Below are positions 25,506-32,847 of a DNA stretch of 64,000 nucleotides, one piece after another. Both the position numbers and the translations under genes were made by a program. Below the pieces are notes generated by a model that saw only the letters and a program-made list of their open reading frames with translations, was not told the origin of the DNA and ran no database searches. Position 1 is the first letter of the stretch; each line of letters starts with the position of its first letter. Source of the DNA: Paludibacter sp. (GTDB taxonomy: Bacteria > Bacteroidota > Bacteroidia > Bacteroidales > Paludibacteraceae); contig JAQTTH010000009.1 of the NCBI GenBank assembly GCA_028710895.1, positions 62,001 to 126,000 of the forward strand, written 5' to 3'.

Positions 25506-25782
25506 TGCTGTCTGTGTTATATAGTGCAAAGTTCTCCATCTCACTATCGTTTATATTAATACCTGCATATTTTTCTGGTACGACTACATAACTATTTCCA
25601 ATTACAACACCCATCGTTATTACCAGTGAGATACTGGCAGCAACTGCAAGGTATTGGAATACTCCTCGTTTCATTTGTTTCGGAGTTTCTATTTTAGCCA
25701 TTATTCGGGTGGCTAAGTAGGGATTGTGTTCCATTTGTTTTTCCCTATCAATAAGTTTGTTTATGTAATCATCTGTTTTCAT
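25498..25782 (-). CDS. Small transmembrane anti-sigma factor
   Basis: A 94-residue single-pass membrane protein. The N-terminal 40 residues are cytosolic and charged (TDDYINKLIDREKQMEHNPY), the segment FQYLAVAASISLVITMGVVI spans the membrane and about 25 residues are periplasmic. Size, topology and position directly after an ECF sigma gene fit a minimal anti-sigma factor. It overlaps the Spy/CpxP-like gene by 8 bp, so sensor and anti-sigma are made together. No zinc-binding HxxxCxxC is present. Confidence 0.72.
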   Translation of the reverse strand: MKTDDYINKLIDREKQMEHNPYLATRIMAKIETPKQMKRGVFQYLAVAASISLVITMGVVIGNSYVVVPEKYAGININDSEMENFALYNTDSNE

Positions 25783-25819
25783 CTCTGTAGATATTATATG
25801 TAGTTAGACAATCATTCAT

Positions 25820-26377
25820 TTATTTTCCTATTAGTGGTTTCAATTTTTTTTGAAGATTAGTTTTAGCCCGTTGTAAAAGTTGCTCTACCGAACCCTCGCT
25901 ACATTGCATAATAGCAGCAATTTCCTTTTGAGCTAAATCATCGTATTTGCTCAATACAAAGGCTGTACGTTGTTTTTCTGGAAGCGAGTCAATGGCTTTA
26001 CGAATAGCTGTATCCTGTTCTGTTTGCTCCAATTCCTGATGCGGATTTTTATCTCCGGTTTCTTTATTAAACATACTTTGAAGCATGTTTCCGGCTATCT
26101 GTAAAAAAGCCCGGTGTTTATTTCGGTTCAACTGATTAATGGAAGTGTTTACCGTAATCCGATAAAGCCATGTCGGAAATTCGGAATTACCTTGAAAGCT
26201 TGAAAGCGATTGGAATGCACGAATAAAAACATCTTGTGTCAAATCCTCTGCATCTTCTTTGCTGTGAACAAATCCCATAGCCGTACGAAACACCATAGAC
26301 TGGTATTTCACAACTAACAATTCAAATTTTGAATGGTCACCGTTTAATATGGCTTGAATGATTTGTTGCTCCGACAT
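25820..26377 (-). CDS. ECF RNA polymerase sigma factor
   Basis: A 185-residue sigma-70 family ECF protein. Region 2 spans about residues 12-80 (YQSMVFRTAMGFVHSKEDAEDL, TQDVFIRAF and PTWLYRITVNTSIN) and region 4 about 125-180 (SLPEKQRTAFVLSKYDDLAQ then KEIAAIMQCSEGSVEQLLQRAK). It heads a five-gene minus-strand operon with the anti-sigma, the Spy/CpxP-like sensor and two secreted proteins. The upstream sequence carries an ECF-like promoter (26397-26436), so autoregulation is likely. Confidence 0.92.
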   Translation of the reverse strand: MSEQQIIQAILNGDHSKFELLVVKYQSMVFRTAMGFVHSKEDAEDLTQDVFIRAFQSLSSFQGNSEFPTWLYRITVNTSINQLNRNKHRAFLQIAGNMLQSMFNKETGDKNPHQELEQTEQDTAIRKAIDSLPEKQRTAFVLSKYDDLAQKEIAAIMQCSEGSVEQLLQRAKTNLQKKLKPLIGK

Positions 26378-26396
26378 GCTTATTTGAATTCAATAT

Positions 26397-26436
26397 TGTA
26401 AAGTTAGACACATATTCTTGAATTTTCCTACGTAAG
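26397..26436 (-). promoter_or_regulatory. ECF-type promoter, 40-bp repeat copy 1
   Basis: Read on the minus strand, GGAAAA (26428-26423) and GTCTAA (26409-26404) are 15 bp apart, close to -35 GGAA and -10 GTCTAA elements of ECF promoters, ending 20 bp before the sigma start. The whole 40 bp recurs at 45300-45339 with a single difference. Confidence 0.65.
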
Positions 26437-26609
26437 AAAAAAAATCAGATATAATTTTTCGTTACATGTGATTAATTTGTGGTGTTATATCTGAACAAAA
26501 CGAAATTTCGTAAGCTGAAAAATAATTTAAATTGAAAGTTTCTTTCTTCAAAATTCCTTTAGAATCAGTATATAGTTTTGTCGAATAATCAATAAAAAAA
26601 CAAATCAAA

Positions 26610-27038
26610 ATGAAAAACTTAATTTTAGTGATTGCCGCTTCGGCATTAATTAGTTTGAACGTTACTGCTCAGACAAGTAAAAACGTACCTGTAAATGTAA
26701 AAACTGCATTTTCCCAAAAATTTGCTAAAGCTACCGATGTAAAATGGGGTAAAGAAGGTAAAACAGAATGGGAAGCTGAATTTAAACTGGATGGCAAATC
26801 TTATTCCGCTAATTATGACTTAAAAGGTGAATGGTTAGAAACAGAATACGCTATTACAGCAAACGAAATTCCTGCTGCCGTAAAAACAACCATCGACAAA
26901 GATTACGCCGGTTATAAAGTGAAAGAATCTGAAATTTCAGAAACAGCCAAAGGAAAAGTGTATGAATTTGAATTGGCAAAGGGAAAAAGCAAAGTAGAAG
27001 TTGCTTTTGATATGAATGGAAAACTAATAAAGAAATAG
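26610..27038 (+). CDS. PepSY-like periplasmic protein
   Basis: A 142-residue protein with a signal peptide (cut after VTAQ) and two repeats of the Bacteroidota PepSY-like (PF11396) domain: FAKATDVKWGKEGKTEWEAEF and later YAGYKVKESEISETAKGKVY. Such proteins are periplasmic and of unknown function. It is a single gene, with a -7 box TAGTTTTG at 26573-26580 and a strong terminator after it. Confidence 0.85.
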   Translation: MKNLILVIAASALISLNVTAQTSKNVPVNVKTAFSQKFAKATDVKWGKEGKTEWEAEFKLDGKSYSANYDLKGEWLETEYAITANEIPAAVKTTIDKDYAGYKVKESEISETAKGKVYEFELAKGKSKVEVAFDMNGKLIKK

Positions 27039-27075
27039 AATTTCTAAATCCTCAATTAGCTACACTAAATAATAT

Positions 27076-27115
27076 AATGCCTGACAACAAGATTAAGTCT
27101 TGATTGTCAGGCATT
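27076..27115 (+). terminator. hairpin after the PepSY-like gene
   Basis: AATGCCTGACAA (27076-27087) and TTGTCAGGCATT (27104-27115) form a 12-bp stem, with a further CAAGA/TCTTG stem inside. Confidence 0.8.
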
Positions 27116-27161
27116 AGTTGATTTTAATTGCGTTAAACTTTCATTAATATTTAAAACCTTT

Positions 27162-27192
27162 CCCAACCTTTTCTCTTTACGTTTCTCTTTAA
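27162..27192 (+). promoter_or_regulatory. ECF promoter P1 (sigma operon)
   Basis: CCCAACCTTTT (27162-27172), a 12-bp spacer and CTCTTTAA (27185-27192), followed by ATATACA. The same two boxes with the same spacing occur at 29233-29263 in front of the lipoprotein gene. Both follow the AACCTTTT type seen at Bacteroidota ECF operons. The downstream TTG start codon is only 11 bp away. Confidence 0.75.
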
Positions 27193-27202
27193 ATATATAC
27201 AA

Positions 27203-27751
27203 TTGGATAAACAAGGTTTAGATATAATTATTTCAGGCTGTCTGAAGGATGACAGTAAGCATAAAAAGGCGTTTTACGTGTTGTTTGCACCACACATGTT
27301 AAGCGTTAGCCATCGGTATGCCCGAAATAAAACCGATGCCGAAGATATTTTTCAGGAAAGTGTCCTCAATGTATTCAACTATTTACATCAATTAAAAGAC
27401 CTTGAGAAGATTGAATGGTGGATTAAACGTATTGTAATTAATGAAGCTATTCGCTTTTATAAGAAAAATAAAAATCTGACTTTCTTTGAAGATATACAAT
27501 CATACGAAACGGCAGAGTTAGTAACAAGCGATATATTCAAAAAAATGGAAGTGGATGAAGTGCTTGCGGTAATCCAACAGTTGCCGGATAAGATGCGTTT
27601 AGTAATTAACTTATTTGCAATTGAAGGATTTTCGCATGAAGAAATAGCTGAAATGTTGGACATAACAGTCGGGACATCAAAATCGAATTTGTTTGATGCG
27701 AGAAAAAGAATAAAGCTATTACTGAAAGAAAAAGAAAGGAGAATAGTATGA
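27203..27751 (+). CDS. ECF sigma factor, second
   Basis: A 182-residue sigma-70 family protein. Region 2 is at residues 18-85 (YARNKTDAEDIFQESVLNVFN, IEWWIKRIVINEAIRF) and region 4 at 115-175 (LPDKMRLVINLFAIEGFSHE, then EIAEMLDITVGTSKSNLFDARK). The first possible start is TTG at 27203; the next Met (27296) would remove part of region 2, so TTG is used here. It lies so close to the promoter P1 that the mRNA may be nearly leaderless. The stop overlaps the anti-sigma start (ATGA at 27748). Confidence 0.88.
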   Translation: MDKQGLDIIISGCLKDDSKHKKAFYVLFAPHMLSVSHRYARNKTDAEDIFQESVLNVFNYLHQLKDLEKIEWWIKRIVINEAIRFYKKNKNLTFFEDIQSYETAELVTSDIFKKMEVDEVLAVIQQLPDKMRLVINLFAIEGFSHEEIAEMLDITVGTSKSNLFDARKRIKLLLKEKERRIV

Positions 27752-29205
27752 ATAACGAAATTCTACACAATGACTTAGATGATTTCCTGAAAACTAAATT
27801 CGAAAATCACGCTATTATTCCCGATGAAAAGTTATGGGAAAAGATTGCTCCTCGTATTTCAACGGGAATGGTTGCTTACACCAAATACATTCGGATGAGA
27901 AATGCTTTTATTGGTACAGCTGTTTCGTTAGTTGGTGCTGTATTCTTGTTACTTGCGTTAAATACAAATCTATTTAACACCAAAAATCAAAATGATATTT
28001 TGCAAAGTAGAACTCCCGAAATGGAAAATAATTCAACGAAAGATTTGCCTATTCAAGCAATAAATACAAACACGAAAAACGACAAAGCTGTAGGTTCTAA
28101 ATCAACTTATTTATCTTATAAATCCAAGGAAAGTGATAAAAAGAAAGCTCTTGCGACTGTATTATCAACAAATTCAGTAGTGAACACAATTTCAGAGATT
28201 GAAGAGCCAAAAACGATAACCGAGCAAATTAGCCAGATTAAGTCAATTGTTACAAACATTAATGATTCAGTCAAAAGTCAGAAATCAAAATCTAATCAAC
28301 TCGTTGCAGTAACTGATACGAGTGCTAATAGTATATCAAAAACATTGGATACTAAAATTGGTAAATCAAAAATGAGCAAAAGCAAACCTGAAAAACCAAT
28401 ATTAGAGTTACCAACAATTGATTTAAGTGCTCTCAGCACTCCACATCTAAATCCGTTTTCGAGTTCTGGTAGGTATCAAAATAAAGGAACTTTCAGTTTT
28501 ACTGAACTCTTGAAAAGAATTGAGATAGGTGGTAGTTTATCCCCTGAGCTTTCAACTCGTACGTTAAGCCAACCACCAAATACTGAAAACACAACATTTG
28601 ATAGCCAGTACTATAATAACATTGAAAAATCGCTTATAACTGGTTCGGCTGGTCTCGACCTTACATTAAGAGCCAACGAAGACTGGAGTTTCAGAACTGG
28701 AGTTCACGTTTCAGGCTATCAACACGAGACACAAAGCGATGCACTTCACCGCGAAGTCATTTCGCCCAATGAGCTTATGCTATTTACTTCCGCTGGGAAA
28801 GTCCCTATTTATGGCACCGGAGTGGATCAACTGCCAAGTCAATCAGTTTTAAATACTAAAATTAATCTGACGTACATTGAAGTTCCATTAATTGCTCGCT
28901 ATTATTGGTTTCAGAATCTATTCATTGATGCTGGAGTGGATTATTCCTATTTAATGTCCTCAAAAACAACAATCACTGCCGAAGAATTCAGTGGGAGTTT
29001 TACTCATTCCGAAATTGCAGGAATTCAAAAACATTCATTTAAGGCAATAGCTGGTATAGGTTTAGATTTCAAAATAAGTCCCCGACTTAAATTAGAAATT
29101 GGTCCTGAATTAAAATGGCAGATAAATTCTATGAACGTATCAGGAATAAATGCCCACCCATTTTATATTGGATTACGCACAGGCTTAAGATTCAAACTGA
29201 AATAA
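27748..29205 (+). CDS. Anti-sigma factor fused to an outer-membrane barrel
   Basis: A 485-residue protein with an unusual layout. Residues 1-50 are cytosolic and sigma-binding-like (DDFLKTKFENHAIIPDEKLWEKI), 53-71 span the inner membrane, about 75-245 form a disordered Ser/Lys/Thr periplasmic linker, and 250-485 are a PorT-type beta-barrel with alternating strands ending FYIGLRTGLRFKLK. One chain would thus span both membranes. This matches the recently described Bacteroides dual membrane-spanning anti-sigma factors. It is coupled to the ECF sigma gene by ATGA. It may sense outer-membrane state; the signal is unknown. Confidence 0.85.
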   Translation: MNNEILHNDLDDFLKTKFENHAIIPDEKLWEKIAPRISTGMVAYTKYIRMRNAFIGTAVSLVGAVFLLLALNTNLFNTKNQNDILQSRTPEMENNSTKDLPIQAINTNTKNDKAVGSKSTYLSYKSKESDKKKALATVLSTNSVVNTISEIEEPKTITEQISQIKSIVTNINDSVKSQKSKSNQLVAVTDTSANSISKTLDTKIGKSKMSKSKPEKPILELPTIDLSALSTPHLNPFSSSGRYQNKGTFSFTELLKRIEIGGSLSPELSTRTLSQPPNTENTTFDSQYYNNIEKSLITGSAGLDLTLRANEDWSFRTGVHVSGYQHETQSDALHREVISPNELMLFTSAGKVPIYGTGVDQLPSQSVLNTKINLTYIEVPLIARYYWFQNLFIDAGVDYSYLMSSKTTITAEEFSGSFTHSEIAGIQKHSFKAIAGIGLDFKISPRLKLEIGPELKWQINSMNVSGINAHPFYIGLRTGLRFKLK

Positions 29206-29232
29206 AAAAGTTTGATAAAAAGAAACTACAAA

Positions 29233-29263
29233 CCCAACCTTTTTGTTTCTCAAACCTCTTTAA
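29233..29263 (+). promoter_or_regulatory. ECF promoter P2 (lipoprotein gene)
   Basis: CCCAACCTTTT (29233-29243), 12 bp, CTCTTTAA (29256-29263), then ATATACA, the same as P1. It places the lipoprotein at 29307 in the regulon of the sigma factor at 27203. Confidence 0.75.
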
Positions 29264-29306
29264 TAATATACACTCTAAAATAACCCTTTAATAAACAAGA
29301 AACAGT

Positions 29307-30044
29307 ATGAAAACTCAAAAAAATGTATTAAACATTCTGCTTATTGGATTTGCAGTATTACTTACCAACTGTTCAAATAATGCAAATTCTGTCCCTGGAT
29401 CTTTGACTTTAAAAGCAAGCTCATTTGCCTCTAGTCAACTTTCAAAAGCGCCATCAGTTCTTGCCTCTGATATTACTATCACTTCGGCAGTGGTACAAAT
29501 TCAAAATCTGGTAATTGAAGAAAATACCGGAGAAGGATTGCAAAGTAACAATGAAAACAACAATAACAATGATGGCTCTGATGGTATAGAAGGATTAAAG
29601 GGAGAAGATGGTGGCGATTTAACTCTTACCGGTCCCTATGTATTAGATATTTTTAGTGGTTCAGCTTTAATTGACAATGTGAGTTTACATGTGGGAACAT
29701 ATAAAAAGGTTGACTTTAGTTTTGTCCCCGGAACTGGTAATACACACTCAATTACAATTGGCGGTAATTACAATAAAAATGGCGTAGCTGTTCCTTTTAC
29801 TTTAATTGCTGACCTCAGCAGTTCTATTCAACTTCCTTTAGCCGGAACTGGTTTAACTATCACTGCGGGCACAGCATCTTCTATTTCAATTGTTTTTGAT
29901 ATTAATTTATGGATTAAAAACCTTGATTTTACAACTGCTGTTGTGAAAGATAACGTTATTACCATTAGTCCAACTGAGAATAAGGCAATTTATGACGTTT
30001 TCGTAAGCGCATTGTCAACCAATATTGATGTAGAAAAAGAATAA
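29307..30044 (+). CDS. DUF4382-like lipoprotein
   Basis: A 245-residue lipoprotein with lipobox LTNC (Cys at about residue 22). The body resembles DUF4382: ITSAVVQIQNLVIEEN, then GPYVLDIFSGSALIDNVSL and VGTYKKVDFSFVPG. An Asn/Gly/Asp-rich loop (NNENNNNNDGSDGIEG) is inserted between the first strands. It has its own ECF promoter identical in layout to the sigma operon's, so it is probably an output of the envelope-sensing system. The molecular role is unknown. Confidence 0.75.
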   Translation: MKTQKNVLNILLIGFAVLLTNCSNNANSVPGSLTLKASSFASSQLSKAPSVLASDITITSAVVQIQNLVIEENTGEGLQSNNENNNNNDGSDGIEGLKGEDGGDLTLTGPYVLDIFSGSALIDNVSLHVGTYKKVDFSFVPGTGNTHSITIGGNYNKNGVAVPFTLIADLSSSIQLPLAGTGLTITAGTASSISIVFDINLWIKNLDFTTAVVKDNVITISPTENKAIYDVFVSALSTNIDVEKE

Positions 30045-30094
30045 AAATTAGAAGTTTCATGGTCGTTATGTCTCAATCACCAATACATTGAAAA

Positions 30095-30133
30095 AATACG
30101 CGCTGCAGATTCAAATTTCGTAGCGCGTATTTT
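30095..30133 (+). terminator. terminator after the DUF4382-like gene
   Basis: AATACGCGCT (30095-30104) and AGCGCGTATT (30122-30131) form a perfect 10-bp stem followed by T residues. Confidence 0.8.
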
Positions 30134-30274
30134 AATGTGTTTTTCACACTCGTTTCCGATAAACCTTGTAAAAATCTAATATCTTTATCAAAACAACAAA
30201 CTGAGTTCACTGTTTAAATACTTATAGTTGAATTCAATTTTATTTGTGATATTTATTTTACAACAATATAAACC

Positions 30275-32815
30275 ATGACTTTGAAAACGTATTTTCATTT
30301 TATTATTTCACTTTTAATGCTAAATGGTTTCTTCATCGAGGCTACTGCTCAAAATGTATTGAAAGGAACTGTAACAGATTCCATTAGCAATGAACCGTTA
30401 CCATTTATTTCTATTTCGATAAAAGGGGGTACAACAGGTACAATGACAGACAATTCCGGGAAATTTTCATTAAGAGTTCCGAATACCACACAATTAATAA
30501 ATGCTGTTTCAATAGGTTATAAAGAAAAGTCTATTTCACTCAAAAGTCAGAAGTTAAGCAATATGAAAATTCAACTTTGTCGAGTTTCATATGCAATGTC
30601 AGAGGTCATTGTTCGACCTAAAAAAACAAAATACAAGAAGAAAGGAAATCCAGCGGTTGATTTTGTGAAAAAAGTCATAGCTACTAAGTCAGTATACAAT
30701 CCCCTCAATAAGGATTATTATCATTATGACCATTATGAGAAAATTAATTTTGCAATGAATGGTTTTGAAAAAGATAAAAATAAAGGATTACTAAAAAAGT
30801 TCAAATTTCTAACTAATTATGTAGATACTTCGGAACTTTCCGGTAAACCGATTCTACCGATTTCTACCAAAGAAATGATGGAAGAATATTACTATCAAAA
30901 ATCTCCCCATTTGGAGAAAAAAATAGTTAAAGCCAAAAAAAGTTCTGGAATCGATGAGATGCTTTCGGAAGATGGTGTAGACCAATTTTTAAGTGAAGTG
31001 TTTAAGGATGTTGACGTTTATGATAATAACATAACTTTATTTCTTAAAGAATTTGTTAGTCCACTTTCTGCAGGGGGGCCAGATTTTTATAAATACTATC
31101 TGCTGGATACAGTACTAGTTTCAGGTGAAAAATGCGTTGATTTAGGTTTCGTTCCTTTTTCCTCTGAATCCAGCGGATTTACAGGGCATTTATTTATCAC
31201 ACTCGATTCTACAAACTTTGTAAAAAGAGTAAAACTCAACTTTCCCAAGGATATCAATCTAAATTTTATTCAGAATATGTCAATTGAGCAAGAGTTTAAT
31301 AGGGCTTTGGATGGAACACGGTTATTGATGCGTGATGATATAATTGTAGAATTTTCTTTATTCGCTAAATCTGACGAACTTTATGCCAGACGAACAAACA
31401 CATACGCACATCATTCTTTTACGCAACCAATTGATTCAACTATTTTCAAACAAAAAGAAAATATTATTATACGAGATGATGCAACCCAGAAATCTGACAA
31501 TTACTGGACAGAGAGCCGCCTTGACACTATTCCTATCAAAGAAAACTCTGTTGATAAAATGCTCAAACAACTTCGTTCAAATCCATTATTCTACTACTCA
31601 GAAAAAGTATTTTCAGCTTTGGTTACTGGATACATCCCAACATCTAATAAGGATAATAAATTTAATCTTGGTCCAATGTATAGTACTATCAGTGCAAACA
31701 CTGTAGAAGGGTTGCGACTTCGTGTTGGAGGATTGACAACTGCACAGCTTAATAATCACTGGTTTGCAGGTGGCTACTTAGCGTACGGAGTTAAAGACCA
31801 GAAACCAAAAGGATTGGCTCAAATCGAATACTCGTTTAACAAGAAAATGAAACAAGCCAATGAGTTTCCAATTAATTCAATACGAGCATCCTACAATTAC
31901 GATTTGAATCGATTAGGGCAAAACTATTTATATTCAACTTCCGATAATTTATTTCTATCGCTTAAAAGACAAAAAGACGACAAAATTACATACTTAAGAA
32001 AAATCGAATTGAGTTATAACAGAGAATTTCATTCACAATTTTCTGCTGGACTTGATTTCAGATACAGGACAGAATTTGCTACTCCGTATATTCCTTTTAT
32101 AAATAATACAACCGGAACAAATTCTGCGTCCTATTCATTGGGAGAAGTGCAGTTAAGACTGCGTTATGCTCCGGGAGAAAAGTTCTATCAAACGCTTGGA
32201 AAACGTCGTTCATTTACCCGCAATGCTCCCGTTTTTACATTCTCACACACTCAGGCATTCAAAGGACTTTTGAACTCGGATTATGATTATAGCCATTCCG
32301 AAATCAGTTTTCAACAACGGTTTTGGTTCTCTGCTTATGGAAATGCCACTGTTATTCTCAAAGCCGGAAAAGTATGGACTAAAGCACCGTTTCCACTACT
32401 TATTAGTCCTAATGCGAATCTTTCCTACACAATTCAATACGAATCATATCCAATGATGAATGCAATGGAATTCATTAACGATCAATACGTTTCATGGGAT
32501 TTAAATTATAATATGAACGGCATTATACTGAATCATATTCCGGTGCTTAAAAAACTTAAATTAAGGGAAATATTATCTTTTCGCGGTCTTTATGGCAATC
32601 TGAGTAGCAAAAATGATCCGTCGTTAAACAATAATCTCTTTGAGTTTCCAACTACTACCTACCGAATGGGAAAGGAACCTTATATGGAAGCAGGCATTGG
32701 GGTAGTAAATATATTCAAGTTTCTGCGGGTTGATTATATCTGGCGGTTGAATTACCTGAACCACCCGAATATTGACAAAAGTGGAATACGCATTAGTATG
32801 GATTTTTATTTCTAA
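30275..32815 (+). CDS. DUF5686 outer-membrane protein with carboxypeptidase-like domain
   Basis: An 846-residue protein with a signal peptide (cut near ATAQ). The N-terminal 80 residues are a CarboxypepD_reg-like domain (LKGTVTDSISNEPLPFISIS). The rest is DUF5686: a middle domain (KKGNPAVDFVKKVIATKSVYN) and a C-terminal barrel ending GIRISMDFYF. It is surface-associated in Bacteroidota and often next to TonB-dependent receptors, as here (32 bp before one). Function is not established. No SusD is present. Confidence 0.85.
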   Translation: MTLKTYFHFIISLLMLNGFFIEATAQNVLKGTVTDSISNEPLPFISISIKGGTTGTMTDNSGKFSLRVPNTTQLINAVSIGYKEKSISLKSQKLSNMKIQLCRVSYAMSEVIVRPKKTKYKKKGNPAVDFVKKVIATKSVYNPLNKDYYHYDHYEKINFAMNGFEKDKNKGLLKKFKFLTNYVDTSELSGKPILPISTKEMMEEYYYQKSPHLEKKIVKAKKSSGIDEMLSEDGVDQFLSEVFKDVDVYDNNITLFLKEFVSPLSAGGPDFYKYYLLDTVLVSGEKCVDLGFVPFSSESSGFTGHLFITLDSTNFVKRVKLNFPKDINLNFIQNMSIEQEFNRALDGTRLLMRDDIIVEFSLFAKSDELYARRTNTYAHHSFTQPIDSTIFKQKENIIIRDDATQKSDNYWTESRLDTIPIKENSVDKMLKQLRSNPLFYYSEKVFSALVTGYIPTSNKDNKFNLGPMYSTISANTVEGLRLRVGGLTTAQLNNHWFAGGYLAYGVKDQKPKGLAQIEYSFNKKMKQANEFPINSIRASYNYDLNRLGQNYLYSTSDNLFLSLKRQKDDKITYLRKIELSYNREFHSQFSAGLDFRYRTEFATPYIPFINNTTGTNSASYSLGEVQLRLRYAPGEKFYQTLGKRRSFTRNAPVFTFSHTQAFKGLLNSDYDYSHSEISFQQRFWFSAYGNATVILKAGKVWTKAPFPLLISPNANLSYTIQYESYPMMNAMEFINDQYVSWDLNYNMNGIILNHIPVLKKLKLREILSFRGLYGNLSSKNDPSLNNNLFEFPTTTYRMGKEPYMEAGIGVVNIFKFLRVDYIWRLNYLNHPNIDKSGIRISMDFYF

Positions 32816-32847
32816 TTATCAAATAATACTTTAAACTCAATTATAAT

